Source: Fidelibacterota bacterium (GTDB taxonomy: Bacteria; Fidelibacterota; UBA8477; JABMPR01). From it: a DNA stretch of 35,703 nucleotides. Made by a program: the position numbers and the translations under genes. The DNA is taken from NCBI GenBank assembly GCA_013202495.1, contig JABMQQ010000005.1, forward strand, positions 1 to 35,703, given 5' to 3'. Below the pieces are notes generated by a model. It did not search any database. It was not told the origin of the DNA and was given only the letters and a program-made list of their open reading frames with translations. Positions 1 to 8,901 of this stretch are shown here, one piece after another; within the stretch, counting starts at the first letter, position 1; each line of letters starts with the position of its first letter.

Positions 1-36
1 ATGCGTAGGTCAGGAGTTCGACTCTCCTGGGTGGCT
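1..36 (+). tRNA. tRNA gene, 3' part only (isotype undecided, possibly Thr)
   Basis: The window opens inside a tRNA gene. The T arm is clear: stem AGGAG at 12-16, seven-base loop TTCGACT at 17-23 and matching stem CTCCT at 24-28. A five-base variable loop AGGTC (7-11) precedes it, and the 3' acceptor strand GGGTGGC (29-35) follows with discriminator T36. CCA is not encoded, because the next bases are CATC. The anticodon lies outside the window. The anticodon-stem remnant TGCGT with this variable loop resembles some bacterial tRNA-Thr(GGT) genes, but this is only a guess. The last 17 bases (22-38) are repeated downstream at 81-128. Confidence 0.7.
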
Positions 37-80
37 CATCTCTGATTTAATATTTACAATTTAAGATTGAAGATTTATTT

Positions 81-128
81 CTCTCCTGGGCTTGCCTATC
101 GTAGCCGCAGGCGTAGATAGGTGGCTCA
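81..128 (+). repeat. Second copy of the tRNA 3' end, split by a 31-base palindromic insert
   Basis: Bases 81-90 (ctctcctggg) joined to 122-128 (tggctca) reproduce exactly the 17-base tRNA end at 22-38. Between them sits a 31-base insert (91-121) that can fold: CCTATC at 95-100 pairs with GATAGG at 116-121, then comes an internal GTA/GTA mismatch, then a GCC/GGC inner stem around loop GCA. The arrangement looks like a small REP-like palindrome inserted into a duplicated tRNA tail. No coding sequence or integrase lies near it in the window. Confidence 0.7.
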
Positions 129-158
129 AACCCCACTCCGATCTGCAAAATTCATTTT

Positions 159-551
159 TTATTCTATTGGTCCCGGGCAGCCCTTACCATCCTCAAGCTC
201 CGTCTTCTGAGTTTGGGTAAGTATGCTAAGAGGTTCTTTGCGTCGATTATCACTAAAATGAAACATGGTTAAAACGGGATGTCTCAACAGCATTCTGGGA
301 CCTGAATATCTCATGACCTGTTTAATGTCATCCTTGATCCCGGGTTTGTAACAATGGATTGGACAATTCTTGCAGGATGTTTTTCCCTCATGAAAAGGGC
401 AGTGATTGAGTCTGTCCAATGCATAATTTTGTAGTTCGGAACAACTCGGACAATCACTCACCGCTAAACCATGATGATTTTTGCAGTAGAGTTGGATCAT
501 TACTTCAACGGTTCTGACTTCACGTTCAATTCTATTGGTAAATATGGACAT
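159..551 (-). CDS. ygbA: YgbA-like nitrous oxide-stimulated promoter family protein
   Basis: This is a small (130 aa) cysteine-rich cytoplasmic protein resembling E. coli YgbA (YgbA_NO family), a gene linked to nitric-oxide/nitrosative stress whose biochemistry is unknown. Family marks seen: an N-terminal segment ending MIQLYC (18-23), the CPSC pair (C34, C37), C51, then C60-x2-C63-x3-C67 in SCKNCPIHCYKP, followed by QVMRYSGPRML (78-88) and a conserved HP. The cysteine spacing suggests a metal or Fe-S site; that is inference. The N-terminal 20 residues also align with E. coli YgbA from memory, which supports the start at 551, although the ribosome binding site is weak. It lies 9 bases downstream of the GNAT gene on the same strand, so the two are probably cotranscribed. 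Confidence 0.8.
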   Translation of the reverse strand: MSIFTNRIEREVRTVEVMIQLYCKNHHGLAVSDCPSCSELQNYALDRLNHCPFHEGKTSCKNCPIHCYKPGIKDDIKQVMRYSGPRMLLRHPVLTMFHFSDNRRKEPLSILTQTQKTELEDGKGCPGPIE

Positions 552-560
552 TATTAGTTT

Positions 561-1103
561 TCAATTATCCTTTTTCTTAAAGTAGTCTTCATGATCAAGT
601 CTGTATCTCACGATCACGAATCCGTCTGGTTCCATCATTTCTTTTTCATACTTAAGCCCAACTTTTTCCATGACTCTTCTTGACGCGCCATTGGCGGGGT
701 CAGCCGCAGCCATGATGACATCAAGCCCTAGCTCTTCAAAGCCCTTTTTCACCAGAGCTAGTGAGCCCTCTGTAGCTATTCCCTGACCCCAATATTTTTG
801 TTTCAGGCGATAGCCCAATTCTGTTTCAGCTGCATTTTCCCGATTGGGACGAAGATGAAACCATCCCATGAAAGCCCCACTAGACTTTTCAATCGCGGCC
901 CAGATTCCTTGCCTGTCCAGTTCCCTATAATACTGCATTATTCTGGGTATAATCTTCTCTGAGACATGGTGCCGTGCTGTAGGTTTGCCACCATTGATGT
1001 AAAGAGTGACCTGGGGGTCCGAATCTAATTCAACCAGATTATCAATATCCATTTCAGTGAATTCTCTCAGAATCAATCGTGGGGTTTCTAGATATGTTTT
1101 CAT
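561..1103 (-). CDS. GNAT N-acetyltransferase, RimJ/RimL type
   Basis: Acetyl-CoA-dependent acyltransferase of the Acetyltransf_3 (RimJ/RimL-like) family; the substrate is unknown. The characteristic opening LETPRLILREFTEMD is followed by a GWFHLRP strand, an ELGYRL strand and the acetyl-CoA loop QKYWGQGIATEG with its Q-x-x-G-x-A signature. ASRRVMEKVGLKYE near the C terminus is also typical. An upstream GTG at 1157 would add 18 residues, but the ATG at 1103 has a strong Shine-Dalgarno (AAGGAAGG about 3 bases away) and gives the usual MKTYLETPRL beginning, so I place the start there. It is followed closely by the YgbA-like gene. The upstream intergenic region is divergent from carA. Confidence 0.88.
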   Translation of the reverse strand: MKTYLETPRLILREFTEMDIDNLVELDSDPQVTLYINGGKPTARHHVSEKIIPRIMQYYRELDRQGIWAAIEKSSGAFMGWFHLRPNRENAAETELGYRLKQKYWGQGIATEGSLALVKKGFEELGLDVIMAAADPANGASRRVMEKVGLKYEKEMMEPDGFVIVRYRLDHEDYFKKKDN

Positions 1104-1294
1104 CGCCTTCCTTATCCACTTAATCTGTGCTTTTGATATTAACTTAAGATCCTCCACCCACTAAATAATTTCAAACTCCCCCTACCTCAAAAAGTTCGGC
1201 CACATATGCATCCTTCTTTAATTTTTTATCGAAATACTTGATTCAATCATTTTTGGGGTTGCAGATCGAAGATAAAAAGTGAGATTAAGCTTTA

Positions 1295-2395
1295 ATGAAA
1301 AAGCCCGCCATCCTCTTACTGGAAAACGGACACCACTTTAAAGGATTTTCTTTAGGCGCTATCGGTACCTCCGGTGGTGAAGTCTGCTTTAATACTAGTA
1401 TGACTGGTTATCAAGAAATTCTCACTGATCCCTCCTACTGTGGTCAGATTATTACCATGACAGCCCCACACATTGGAAATTATGGCGTCAATCCTGAAGA
1501 TATGGAAAGCAATAAAATTCAGGCAAGAGGGTTTATTGTACGGGAAGCGAGTCCAATTCACTCCAACTACCGTGCGACCCAAAGTCTTGACGATTATCTA
1601 AGTGATGCAGGAGTTGTTGGAATTCAGGGGATTGATACACGCGCTCTCACGCGTATCCTGCGTGATGAAGGTGCCATGAATGGCATCATTAGCAGTGACG
1701 ACCTGGATTTGGACTCATTAGAGAATAAGCTAAAGCTTGTACCTGCCATGACCGGACAGGATCTGGTTCAAGAAGTGAGTTGCCAGCAATCCTGGACCTG
1801 GCCTACTCAAAGGGCTGCCCATTCTTATCGTGTTGTTGCTTTAGATCTGGGTATCAAACACAATATTATCAGACAGCTCGCTGAAAATGATTGTGAAGTG
1901 ATTATTGTTCCAGCCAACACTTCTGCAGCAGAAATTCTCGCACTAGAACCCGACGGTGTTTTCCTATCCAACGGTCCCGGGGATCCAGAGCCTGTGGACT
2001 ATGCTATTGAGACCGTAAAATCTCTGCTGGATAAAAAACCAATCTTTGGCATTTGCCTCGGTCACCAAATCCTGTCTCTGGCCATGGGTGCCAGCACCTA
2101 CAAACTAAAATTCGGACACCGGGGTGGGAACCATCCCGTCAGGAATGAGCTTAGTGGCAAGGTTGAAATCACAAGCCAGAATCATGGCTTTGCCGTTGAG
2201 CCATCAAGCCTACCCGAGCACCTGGAAATAACTCATGTAAATTTGAATGACGGGACCCTGGAAGGCGTGCGCTGTAAAAATATTCCAGCATTCTCAGTAC
2301 AGTACCATCCTGAAGCCAGCCCTGGTCCCCACGACTCACGCTACTTGTTTAATGAATTTATCGATATGATGGATGCCCATGCCAAAAAGAACTGA
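1295..2395 (+). CDS. carA: Carbamoyl-phosphate synthase small (glutaminase) subunit
   Basis: CarA hydrolyses glutamine and channels ammonia to CarB for carbamoyl phosphate, the precursor of pyrimidines and arginine. Residues 1-140 form the CPSase small-chain domain ([34 protein letters not shown]). Residues 178-360 form a class I glutamine amidotransferase domain with [10 protein letters not shown], the nucleophile Cys254 in FGICLGHQ, and the catalytic pair His338/Glu340 in [10 protein letters not shown]. All catalytic residues are intact and the 366 aa length is normal. The ribosome binding site before the ATG is weak. The 3' end overlaps carB by 17-23 bases, indicating translational coupling in a carAB operon. 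Confidence 0.98.
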   Translation: MKKPAILLLENGHHFKGFSLGAIGTSGGEVCFNTSMTGYQEILTDPSYCGQIITMTAPHIGNYGVNPEDMESNKIQARGFIVREASPIHSNYRATQSLDDYLSDAGVVGIQGIDTRALTRILRDEGAMNGIISSDDLDLDSLENKLKLVPAMTGQDLVQEVSCQQSWTWPTQRAAHSYRVVALDLGIKHNIIRQLAENDCEVIIVPANTSAAEILALEPDGVFLSNGPGDPEPVDYAIETVKSLLDKKPIFGICLGHQILSLAMGASTYKLKFGHRGGNHPVRNELSGKVEITSQNHGFAVEPSSLPEHLEITHVNLNDGTLEGVRCKNIPAFSVQYHPEASPGPHDSRYLFNEFIDMMDAHAKKN

Positions 2396-5300
2396 TATTA
2401 AATCCATCCTCATTCTGGGTGCAGGTCCAATCGTCATTGGCCAAGCCTGTGAGTTTGATTATTCAGGGACTCAAGCCTGCCGGGCATTGAGGGAAGAAGG
2501 TTACCGCATTATTCTGGTGAATTCTAATCCCGCCACCATCATGACCGATAGAGAATTGGCCGATGCAACCTATCTCGAACCGCTGACACCCAGCATTGTC
2601 ACAGCTATCATTGAGAAAGAAAAACCCGATGCTATTCTACCTACGGTTGGTGGACAAACCGCTCTGGATCTGGCGATCAAGCTGGATGAACGCGGGACAT
2701 TGAAGAAGTATGGCGTTCAACTCATTGGTGCTGATGTAGAAGCCATCAACAAGGCTGAGGATCGAGAAAAATTTAAAGCTGTCATGGATAGTGTGGGAAT
2801 TGATACAGCCAGGGGCGGATTTGCCCGGAATTTTGAATCTGCGCTTGAAATGGTACAAAATACCGGTTTCCCCGCCATCATTCGTCCCTCCTTTACCATG
2901 GGTGGCACCGGTGGAGCCACGGCTTACAACAATGAAGAATTTCATGAATTGGTCGATAAGGGTTTATCCGCCAGCCCCATTGGGGAAGTTTTGATTGAAG
3001 AATCTCTGCTGGGTTGGAAAGAATTCGAGATGGAGGTGGTGCGGGATAAAAATGACAACGCCATTATCATTTGTTCCATTGAAAATATTGACCCCATGGG
3101 TGTGCATACCGGTGATTCAGTCACCGTCGCTCCAGCACTGACGCTTACCGATAAAGAATATCAGAAGATGCGTAATTGGTCCATCGAGTGTCTGCGGGCC
3201 ATTGGTGTTGAGACCGGTGGATCAAATGTACAATTTGCCGTTGATCCAGCGACTGGACGTATGATTGTTATTGAGATGAATCCTAGAGTGAGTCGATCCT
3301 CGGCACTGGCCTCCAAAGCAACGGGTTTTCCCATAGCCAAGATTGCTGCAAAATTGGCAGTTGGTTATCTGCTTGATGAGCTTCCCAATGAGATTACTGG
3401 TAAAACATTGGCAGCGTTTGAACCAAGCATTGACTATATCGTCACAAAAGTACCCCGCTTTGATTTTGAGAAATTCCCCACCGCTGATGGGATCCTCGGT
3501 GTTCAGATGCAATCTGTGGGTGAAGTCATGGCCATTGGACGCACTTTTAAAGAGAGTCTGCAGAAGGCTTTTCGCTCATTGGAAGTTGGCTTAGTGGGTC
3601 TAGAACCAAAAAAGGTTGTAGGTAGAGACCTCGACTTGAAGAAAATGCGCTTTGCTACTGCTTTTCGCTTGGTGAAGATCTGGAAAGCATTCCAGGACGG
3701 TGTAGAGCTTGAGACCCTACATGAAATCACTCAAATCGATCCTTGGTTCCTGTATCAGATTCAGGAACTGGCCTTAGACCCAGCTCCAAAATTTGAGCAT
3801 GAAGAAATCCGAGAGTATAAACGGCGGGGTTATTCAGATGTGCAATTAGCCCAACGCCTGGATCTAAAAGAGTCTGAGATCAGAGCCTTCAGAATAGCCG
3901 AAGGGATATTACCGACTTTTAAAGAAGTAGATACCTGTGCTGCTGAGTTTCCAGCCAGGACATCTTATGTTTATTCAACCTATGAAACGGAAAATGAAGT
4001 TACTGCTCTCCCAGGGAAAAAGGTGATGATTCTTGGTGGTGGTCCGAACCGAATTGGACAAGGGTTGGAATTTGACTATTGTTGCGTTCAGGCTGTTTTT
4101 GGTTTGAATGAGATGGGCTATAAAACCATTATGGTAAATTGTAATCCTGAGACGGTTTCCACCGATTTTGATATTTCAGACCGTCTCTATTTTGAACCCT
4201 TGACTTTCGAAAATGTGATGAACATTGTGGATTTGGAAAATCCCGATGGTGTACTTGTACAATTTGGCGGTCAAACTCCCCTAAATATTGCGAATAGGCT
4301 CCAGGAAGCTGGCGTGAATATCATTGGTACCAATCCATCAGCAATTGATCTGGCTGAAGACCGCAAGAAATTTGGTGCAATCCTGGACAAATTAAAAATT
4401 CCTGCCCCGGCCTATGGAACCGCATTTACTATTGAAGAAGCTTCTCTAGTAGCCACAGAAATTGGATACCCCGTTCTAGTGAGACCCTCTTATGTACTGG
4501 GAGGTCGAGGGATGGAGATTGTCTATACCGAGGAGTCGCTCAGAAAGTATGTAGCTCAAGCAGCTCTGGTGAGTGGTGAACATCCTGTCCTGATTGATGC
4601 TTTTCTGGAAGATGCTTTTGAATTCGACGTTGATGCGCTCTGCGATGGTGAAGAAGTTTACATCGGAGGCATTCTTCAGCATATTGAAGAAGCCGGCATA
4701 CACTCTGGTGATTCTGCCTGTGTGATTCCACCCTATCAGCTGCTTCCAAATCACCGCAAACGCATTGAAGAATACACAAGAAATCTTGCCGTATCTCTTA
4801 AAACAATTGGCTTGATCAACATCCAGTTCGCAATGAAGGATGGGATCGTCTATGTCCTGGAAGTCAATCCGCGCGCCAGTAGGACAGTACCCTTTATAAG
4901 TAAGGTGACGGATGTTCCCCTGGCCAAATATGCTGCTCAACTGGCTGCAGGAAAAAAACTTAGTGATCTCAATTTGCATAGGGAAAAACACGCCTTAATA
5001 GCTGTGAAGAAACCCGTATTCCCCTTTAATAAATTTCCTCATCAAAATGTGTTTCTTTCACCTGAAATGAAATCCACTGGGGAGGTGATCGGTCTTGATT
5101 CAAGGTTAGGCGCTGCGTTCGCAAAAGCTGAAATTGGCGCCGGTAATCATTTACCTACCAAAGGAACCGTGTTCATCTCGGTCAACGACCATGACAAGCA
5201 AAACACCATCGATATTGCCCGTGATTTTCAGGAAATGGGGTTCCAGATCATGGCCACACAGGGAACAACTGAAGTTTTAAGAGAAAATGGTTTAATTGTC

Positions 5301-5555
5301 CAGGCTATTCATAAGGTTAATGAAGGTAGACCCCATGTGGCTGACCATATTAAAAATGGAGAAATTCAACTGGTCATCAACACACCCATGGGTGCTCTTG
5401 CCCGTGAGGATGAGTACTCAATTGGCCGCGCGGCTATCAGGTATAAAATTCCAGTCATTACCACCCTCTCAGGTGCAAAAACAGCCATCCGCGGCATACG
5501 TAGACTGGCACTTGATGATTTATCAGTAAACAGTCTTCAAGATATTTTTAATTGA
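2379..5555 (+). CDS. carB: Carbamoyl-phosphate synthase large subunit
   Basis: CarB makes carbamoyl phosphate from bicarbonate, ammonia and two ATP. The protein shows the expected internal duplication. The first half has [17 protein letters not shown], the [10 protein letters not shown] loop and an ATP-grasp domain with [11 protein letters not shown]. An oligomerisation region follows around residues 400-550. The second half repeats [25 protein letters not shown] and [13 protein letters not shown]-terminal MGS-like allosteric domain starts near [12 protein letters not shown]. The start is either ATG 2373 or ATG 2379. I prefer 2379 because [17 protein letters not shown] matches the family's usual beginning. 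About 1058 aa is normal. The unusual point is beyond the TGA stop: the last 20 or so codons recur twice, in the same frame, in the following 300 bases. Confidence 0.98.
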   Translation: MPKRTDIKSILILGAGPIVIGQACEFDYSGTQACRALREEGYRIILVNSNPATIMTDRELADATYLEPLTPSIVTAIIEKEKPDAILPTVGGQTALDLAIKLDERGTLKKYGVQLIGADVEAINKAEDREKFKAVMDSVGIDTARGGFARNFESALEMVQNTGFPAIIRPSFTMGGTGGATAYNNEEFHELVDKGLSASPIGEVLIEESLLGWKEFEMEVVRDKNDNAIIICSIENIDPMGVHTGDSVTVAPALTLTDKEYQKMRNWSIECLRAIGVETGGSNVQFAVDPATGRMIVIEMNPRVSRSSALASKATGFPIAKIAAKLAVGYLLDELPNEITGKTLAAFEPSIDYIVTKVPRFDFEKFPTADGILGVQMQSVGEVMAIGRTFKESLQKAFRSLEVGLVGLEPKKVVGRDLDLKKMRFATAFRLVKIWKAFQDGVELETLHEITQIDPWFLYQIQELALDPAPKFEHEEIREYKRRGYSDVQLAQRLDLKESEIRAFRIAEGILPTFKEVDTCAAEFPARTSYVYSTYETENEVTALPGKKVMILGGGPNRIGQGLEFDYCCVQAVFGLNEMGYKTIMVNCNPETVSTDFDISDRLYFEPLTFENVMNIVDLENPDGVLVQFGGQTPLNIANRLQEAGVNIIGTNPSAIDLAEDRKKFGAILDKLKIPAPAYGTAFTIEEASLVATEIGYPVLVRPSYVLGGRGMEIVYTEESLRKYVAQAALVSGEHPVLIDAFLEDAFEFDVDALCDGEEVYIGGILQHIEEAGIHSGDSACVIPPYQLLPNHRKRIEEYTRNLAVSLKTIGLINIQFAMKDGIVYVLEVNPRASRTVPFISKVTDVPLAKYAAQLAAGKKLSDLNLHREKHALIAVKKPVFPFNKFPHQNVFLSPEMKSTGEVIGLDSRLGAAFAKAEIGAGNHLPTKGTVFISVNDHDKQNTIDIARDFQEMGFQIMATQGTTEVLRENGLIVQAIHKVNEGRPHVADHIKNGEIQLVINTPMGALAREDEYSIGRAAIRYKIPVITTLSGAKTAIRGIRRLALDDLSVNSLQDIFN

Positions 5556-5800
5556 ATTTTTCCATCGGTTCGGGTGGAAAAGAATATAATCCGTGGTACA
5601 TGTCGTCTGACACTTGACGAAATAACAGTAACACCAGTTGAACTTCATAATACGAGTAAAGTGTCATACTTCGAGAGCTTCAGGTGGAAAAATACAATCT
5701 GAAGTGCAGGCCTTTTGATCCAAAATGTTTTAACAGTGAAATGCCTTTAAATTTTTGATTATTTTTTTCCACAGGTTCGCTTACTTTTTGCGGCACCATC
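5556..5800 (+). repeat. Two degenerate in-frame copies of the carB 3' tail
   Basis: This fills most of the 299-base gap after carB. Bases 5487-5529, inside carB, match 5589-5631 at 32 of 43 positions without gaps. The offset is 102 bases (34 codons), so copy 2 is in carB's own frame. Reading on past the TGA at 5553-5555, the frame stays open for 48 codons to a TGA at 5700. It encodes IRGTCRLTLDEITV against carB's [14 protein letters not shown], with several synonymous differences (AGA/CGT, GAT/GAC, CGC/CGT, GGC/GGT). A third, weaker copy starts another 108 bases (36 codons) on (AAAAATACAATC at 5688), again in frame, but interrupted by stops at 5700 and 5748. Related FPSVR / FESFR / FPQVR peptides mark each unit near 5559, 5670 and 5766. 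Confidence 0.7.
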
Positions 5801-5854
5801 TAATTGCACAAAAAATTCGGCATAACCAATACCACGAGGTATTAAGGGGAAATC

Positions 5855-6697
5855 ATGACTGTTTTAGCTATTCCATCTGAGGCAACTTTTACAACAGCAG
5901 ATAATTTTGATATCTTTGAGCAAACCTGGCCCTGTAAGGAAGCCAAAGGGGTGGTCCTGATAACTCATGGAGTGGCAGAACATTCTGGTCGCTATGCACA
6001 TGTTGCACAATCTTTGGTGGACGCCGGCTACACCATCGTAGGTTTTGATTTGCGAGGTCATGGAAAATCCTCAGGCAAACGAAATTATATCAACTCTTTC
6101 CAAGACTACCTTAACGATCTTCAGGAAGTTCTGAACCGCACCAAGAGCAATTATCCCGACCTACCTCTTTTCCTATTCGGGCACAGCATGGGTGGTGGCA
6201 TTGTTACCCTGTTCACAATTGAAAGGAATCCTGAGGTAAAGGGAGTGCTACTGAGTGGACCTTCAGTTAAGGTCAGTGATGACATTTCACCATTCCTCCA
6301 AAAAATTTCCGGTGTGATCAGTGCTATTCTTCCCAAGCTGCCTGTTATAAAATTGGAAAGTACTGACATTTCAAAAGATCCAGAGGTAGTGGCAGCTTAC
6401 GATGCGGATCCTCTCAATTATCGGGGAGGTATCCTGGCCCGAACTGGGGCAGAACTACTGAATGCCACCAAAACTATTACTGCACGTTCCCAGGTTATTG
6501 ATCTTCCCATCCTGATTATGCATGGTTCCGCTGATAAGCTTGCCGATGTGAGTGGTAGCGAAATGCTCTATGCCAATGTGAGTTCAGCAGATAAAACCCT
6601 GAAAATATATGAAGGCTTATATCATGAAATCCTGAATGAACCGGAGCAGGATGAGGTAAAAAAAGACATCATCAATTGGCTAAACACTCACATATAG
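5855..6697 (+). CDS. Alpha/beta hydrolase, monoacylglycerol-lipase-like (Hydrolase_4)
   Basis: A cytoplasmic serine hydrolase of the lysophospholipase/monoacylglycerol lipase type. Visible are the cap-side motif HGVAEHSGRY (38-47), the DLRGHGKSSG strand (65-74) and the nucleophile Ser111 in FGHSMGG. The probable acid is Asp227 in MHGSADKLAD and the probable base His257 in GLYHEILNE. The 280 aa length is normal and there is no signal peptide. The start has a good Shine-Dalgarno (AAGGGG) upstream of the ATG. The stop codon abuts the ATG of glycerol kinase with no gap, which supports a role in releasing glycerol from acylglycerols. The exact substrate is inference; other esters or lysophospholipids are possible. 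Confidence 0.88.
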   Translation: MTVLAIPSEATFTTADNFDIFEQTWPCKEAKGVVLITHGVAEHSGRYAHVAQSLVDAGYTIVGFDLRGHGKSSGKRNYINSFQDYLNDLQEVLNRTKSNYPDLPLFLFGHSMGGGIVTLFTIERNPEVKGVLLSGPSVKVSDDISPFLQKISGVISAILPKLPVIKLESTDISKDPEVVAAYDADPLNYRGGILARTGAELLNATKTITARSQVIDLPILIMHGSADKLADVSGSEMLYANVSSADKTLKIYEGLYHEILNEPEQDEVKKDIINWLNTHI

Positions 6698-8146
6698 ATG
6701 ACCATACTTTCCATAGATCAAGGCACCACTGGCACAACAGTCATCCTGGTAGGTTATGAAGGACAGATTCTCGCAAAAACCTACCATGAGTTTCAGCAAT
6801 TTTACCCTCAGCGTGGTTGGGTGGAGCATGATCCAGAAGAAATCTGGGAAACCGTGGTTGAATGTGTTGGGGAAATTTGCTCTTCCCGTTCAGAAACTAT
6901 TGATGCTGTCGGCATCACCAATCAGAGAGAGACCACTGTCATCTGGGATGCTGACACCGGTATACCTGTTTACAATGCCATCGTCTGGCAATGTCGCCGA
7001 ACAGCGTCCATTTGTGAGAAGTTGGAACCACAAAAGAATCTAATAAAAGAAAAAACCGGGTTGCCGCTGGACGCCTACTTTAGCGGCACAAAAGCTCAAT
7101 GGATTTTGAATCATGCATCAATTCATCCTGATCAAAATTTGAAATTTGGGACCATCGATACCTGGTTAATCTGGAAGCTCACCGCCGGAAAAGTGCATGC
7201 AACAGATTATTCCAATGCCTCCCGCACCATGCTTTTCAATATTCATGATAAGACGTGGGACACCGAACTTTGTGACCTACTGGAAGTACCAATAGACATT
7301 CTTCCGGATGCAAGAAATTCCTCAGACGATTATGGAGTTGTTTCAGCCCTTTCAGAACTGGATGGGATTCCCATTCGTGGTGTGGCTGGAGATCAGCAAG
7401 CTTCTCTATACGGGCAGCAATGTTTTCGGAAGGGAGAGACCAAAAATACCTATGGCACAGGTTGTTTTATCATGATGAATACGGGTTCTGAAGCTATAGA
7501 ATCAGAGTATGGATTAATCACAACGCTGGCAGCAGACCCTGCAGGCAAACCGTGTTACGCTCTTGAGGGTTCGATTTTTATTGCCGGTGCAGCCATTCAA
7601 TGGCTCAGGGATGAATTGGGCCTCATCAAAACTGCAGCTGAGAGTGAAGCGGCGGCTTTAGCCGTGACTGATACTGATGGTGTTTATCTGGTACCAGCCT
7701 TTACGGGATTAGGTGCACCCTACTGGGATATGGACGCACGGGGAATGCTCACAGGACTCACCCGGGGATCCAATAAGAATCATATCATACGAGCCAGCCT
7801 GGAAGCCATGGCTTACCAGACTTACGATGTTATTCAGACTATGGAAAAAGAGACTGAAGTCAACATCACTTCACTTGCGGTAGACGGAGGAGCTACTGAG
7901 AATAATTTCCTCATGCAGTTTCAGGCAGATATGCTGCAAATTGAAGTTCAAAGGGTTCAATATGTAGAAACGACGGCTCTTGGGGTGGCCTATTTAGCGG
8001 GACTTGGAATTGGGATCTGGGATAAGGAAACATTGACATCCTTCGCTTCCCAGAAGACCATTTTCGCTCCAGAAATAACTGAGAACCAGCGGGATTCTCT
8101 GATTGGGGGATGGAACGCTGCAATCAAACAAGCGGTAACAAGATGA
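6698..8146 (+). CDS. glpK: Glycerol kinase
   Basis: FGGY-family kinase converting glycerol and ATP to glycerol-3-phosphate, the entry point to phospholipid synthesis or to triose-phosphate metabolism. Seen: the N-terminal phosphate loop SIDQGTTGTT, RGWVEHDPEEIW, GITNQRETTVIWD and VYNAIVWQCRRT for glycerol contacts, the catalytic-region GDQQASLYGQ, and the C-terminal nucleotide-binding YGTGCFIMMNTG and AVDGGATENNF. At 482 aa it is slightly shorter than E. coli GlpK. The start directly follows the hydrolase stop, and its own stop overlaps the next gene by ATGA, so three genes form one transcription unit. No glycerol-3-phosphate dehydrogenase or glycerol facilitator is present in the window. Confidence 0.96.
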   Translation: MTILSIDQGTTGTTVILVGYEGQILAKTYHEFQQFYPQRGWVEHDPEEIWETVVECVGEICSSRSETIDAVGITNQRETTVIWDADTGIPVYNAIVWQCRRTASICEKLEPQKNLIKEKTGLPLDAYFSGTKAQWILNHASIHPDQNLKFGTIDTWLIWKLTAGKVHATDYSNASRTMLFNIHDKTWDTELCDLLEVPIDILPDARNSSDDYGVVSALSELDGIPIRGVAGDQQASLYGQQCFRKGETKNTYGTGCFIMMNTGSEAIESEYGLITTLAADPAGKPCYALEGSIFIAGAAIQWLRDELGLIKTAAESEAAALAVTDTDGVYLVPAFTGLGAPYWDMDARGMLTGLTRGSNKNHIIRASLEAMAYQTYDVIQTMEKETEVNITSLAVDGGATENNFLMQFQADMLQIEVQRVQYVETTALGVAYLAGLGIGIWDKETLTSFASQKTIFAPEITENQRDSLIGGWNAAIKQAVTR

Positions 8147-8901
8147 CTTCATCAACCGGTCCATTCTCACTGGAATATCCAGGCCATACCTTTGTCTTTT
8201 TCTCACCACCTCACTGGATAGCACTTCTTATTCTCTTAGGTGTTTTCGGTGCTTTATGGCTAAAGCGAGATTGGTTTGCTTCTCCAAAGATAGATCTACG
8301 GACTCGCTGGTTCGTGGCTATTCTACTCCTCAGCCAGGAATTGAGTCTAAATATTTGGCATTTAAGTATCGGAACCTGGGATGCGGGTAGTACTCTACCA
8401 TTGCACCTGTGTGGTGTTGGAATTGTGTTAGCTGCGTTTCTTTTGATTAATCGTAGCTACTTACTATATGAACTTGTGTATTTCTGGGGTCTGGGCGGAG
8501 CCATTCAAGCCCTGTTGACGCCTGATATTGGTGCTTACGGTTATCCACATTATCGCTTTTTCCAATTCTTTGTTTCACATGGAGCCTTAATCTTTGCCAG
8601 TCTTTACATGACCTGGATCGGGGGGTTGCGTCCCACTCACCGTTCCATCTGGAAGGTTATGGGAATCACTAACATCTATTTGGTTTTCATTGCAGGATTT
8701 AACTACGTCACTGAGGGGAACTATTTATTCATTTGCCACAAGCCAGTAAACGGGTCACTTATTGATGTCCTGGGACCCTGGCCCTTGTACATTCTATCTC
8801 TCGAGGTGGTAGCGGTGATTTCTTTCTATGTTTACTACTCCCCTTTCGCGCTGAAGGACCTCATAGAAAAGCATCGATCCAAACCTTCATCAATCCAGTA
8901 G
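8143..8901 (+). CDS. TIGR02206 / YwaF family integral membrane protein
   Basis: A multi-pass inner-membrane protein of unknown function, 252 aa, with about six or seven hydrophobic segments. It resembles the TIGR02206 (YwaF-like) family through LPLHLCGVGIVLAAFLL, ELVYFWGLGGAIQALLTPD, YPHYRFFQFFVSHGALI and a late GPWPLYILSLE. I chose the ATG at 8143, which overlaps the glpK stop as ATGA, over an in-frame start at 8110 that would add an unlikely hydrophilic 11-residue leader. Its position after a lipase and glycerol kinase hints at a link to lipid or glycerol handling, but this is only contextual. The 3' end overlaps the convergent next gene by 12 bases. Confidence 0.82.
   Translation: MTSSTGPFSLEYPGHTFVFFSPPHWIALLILLGVFGALWLKRDWFASPKIDLRTRWFVAILLLSQELSLNIWHLSIGTWDAGSTLPLHLCGVGIVLAAFLLINRSYLLYELVYFWGLGGAIQALLTPDIGAYGYPHYRFFQFFVSHGALIFASLYMTWIGGLRPTHRSIWKVMGITNIYLVFIAGFNYVTEGNYLFICHKPVNGSLIDVLGPWPLYILSLEVVAVISFYVYYSPFALKDLIEKHRSKPSSIQ

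Noticed and set aside
1-1200. Genomic island or prophage integrated at the tRNA
   Set aside because: The tRNA end is duplicated, but no integrase, recombinase or phage gene follows. Neighbouring genes (ygbA-like, GNAT, carAB) are ordinary chromosomal genes.
4476-4991. Long antisense open frame (171 codons) within carB, minus strand
   Set aside because: It lies wholly inside the strongly conserved second ATP-grasp domain of carB, lacks family features and a ribosome binding site, and is explained by codon bias of the sense gene.
5553-5555. Recoding of TGA as a sense codon in this genome
   Set aside because: Other genes here end in TGA at the expected length (carA, glpK, the phosphomannomutase), so TGA is a normal stop; only local readthrough at carB remains possible.
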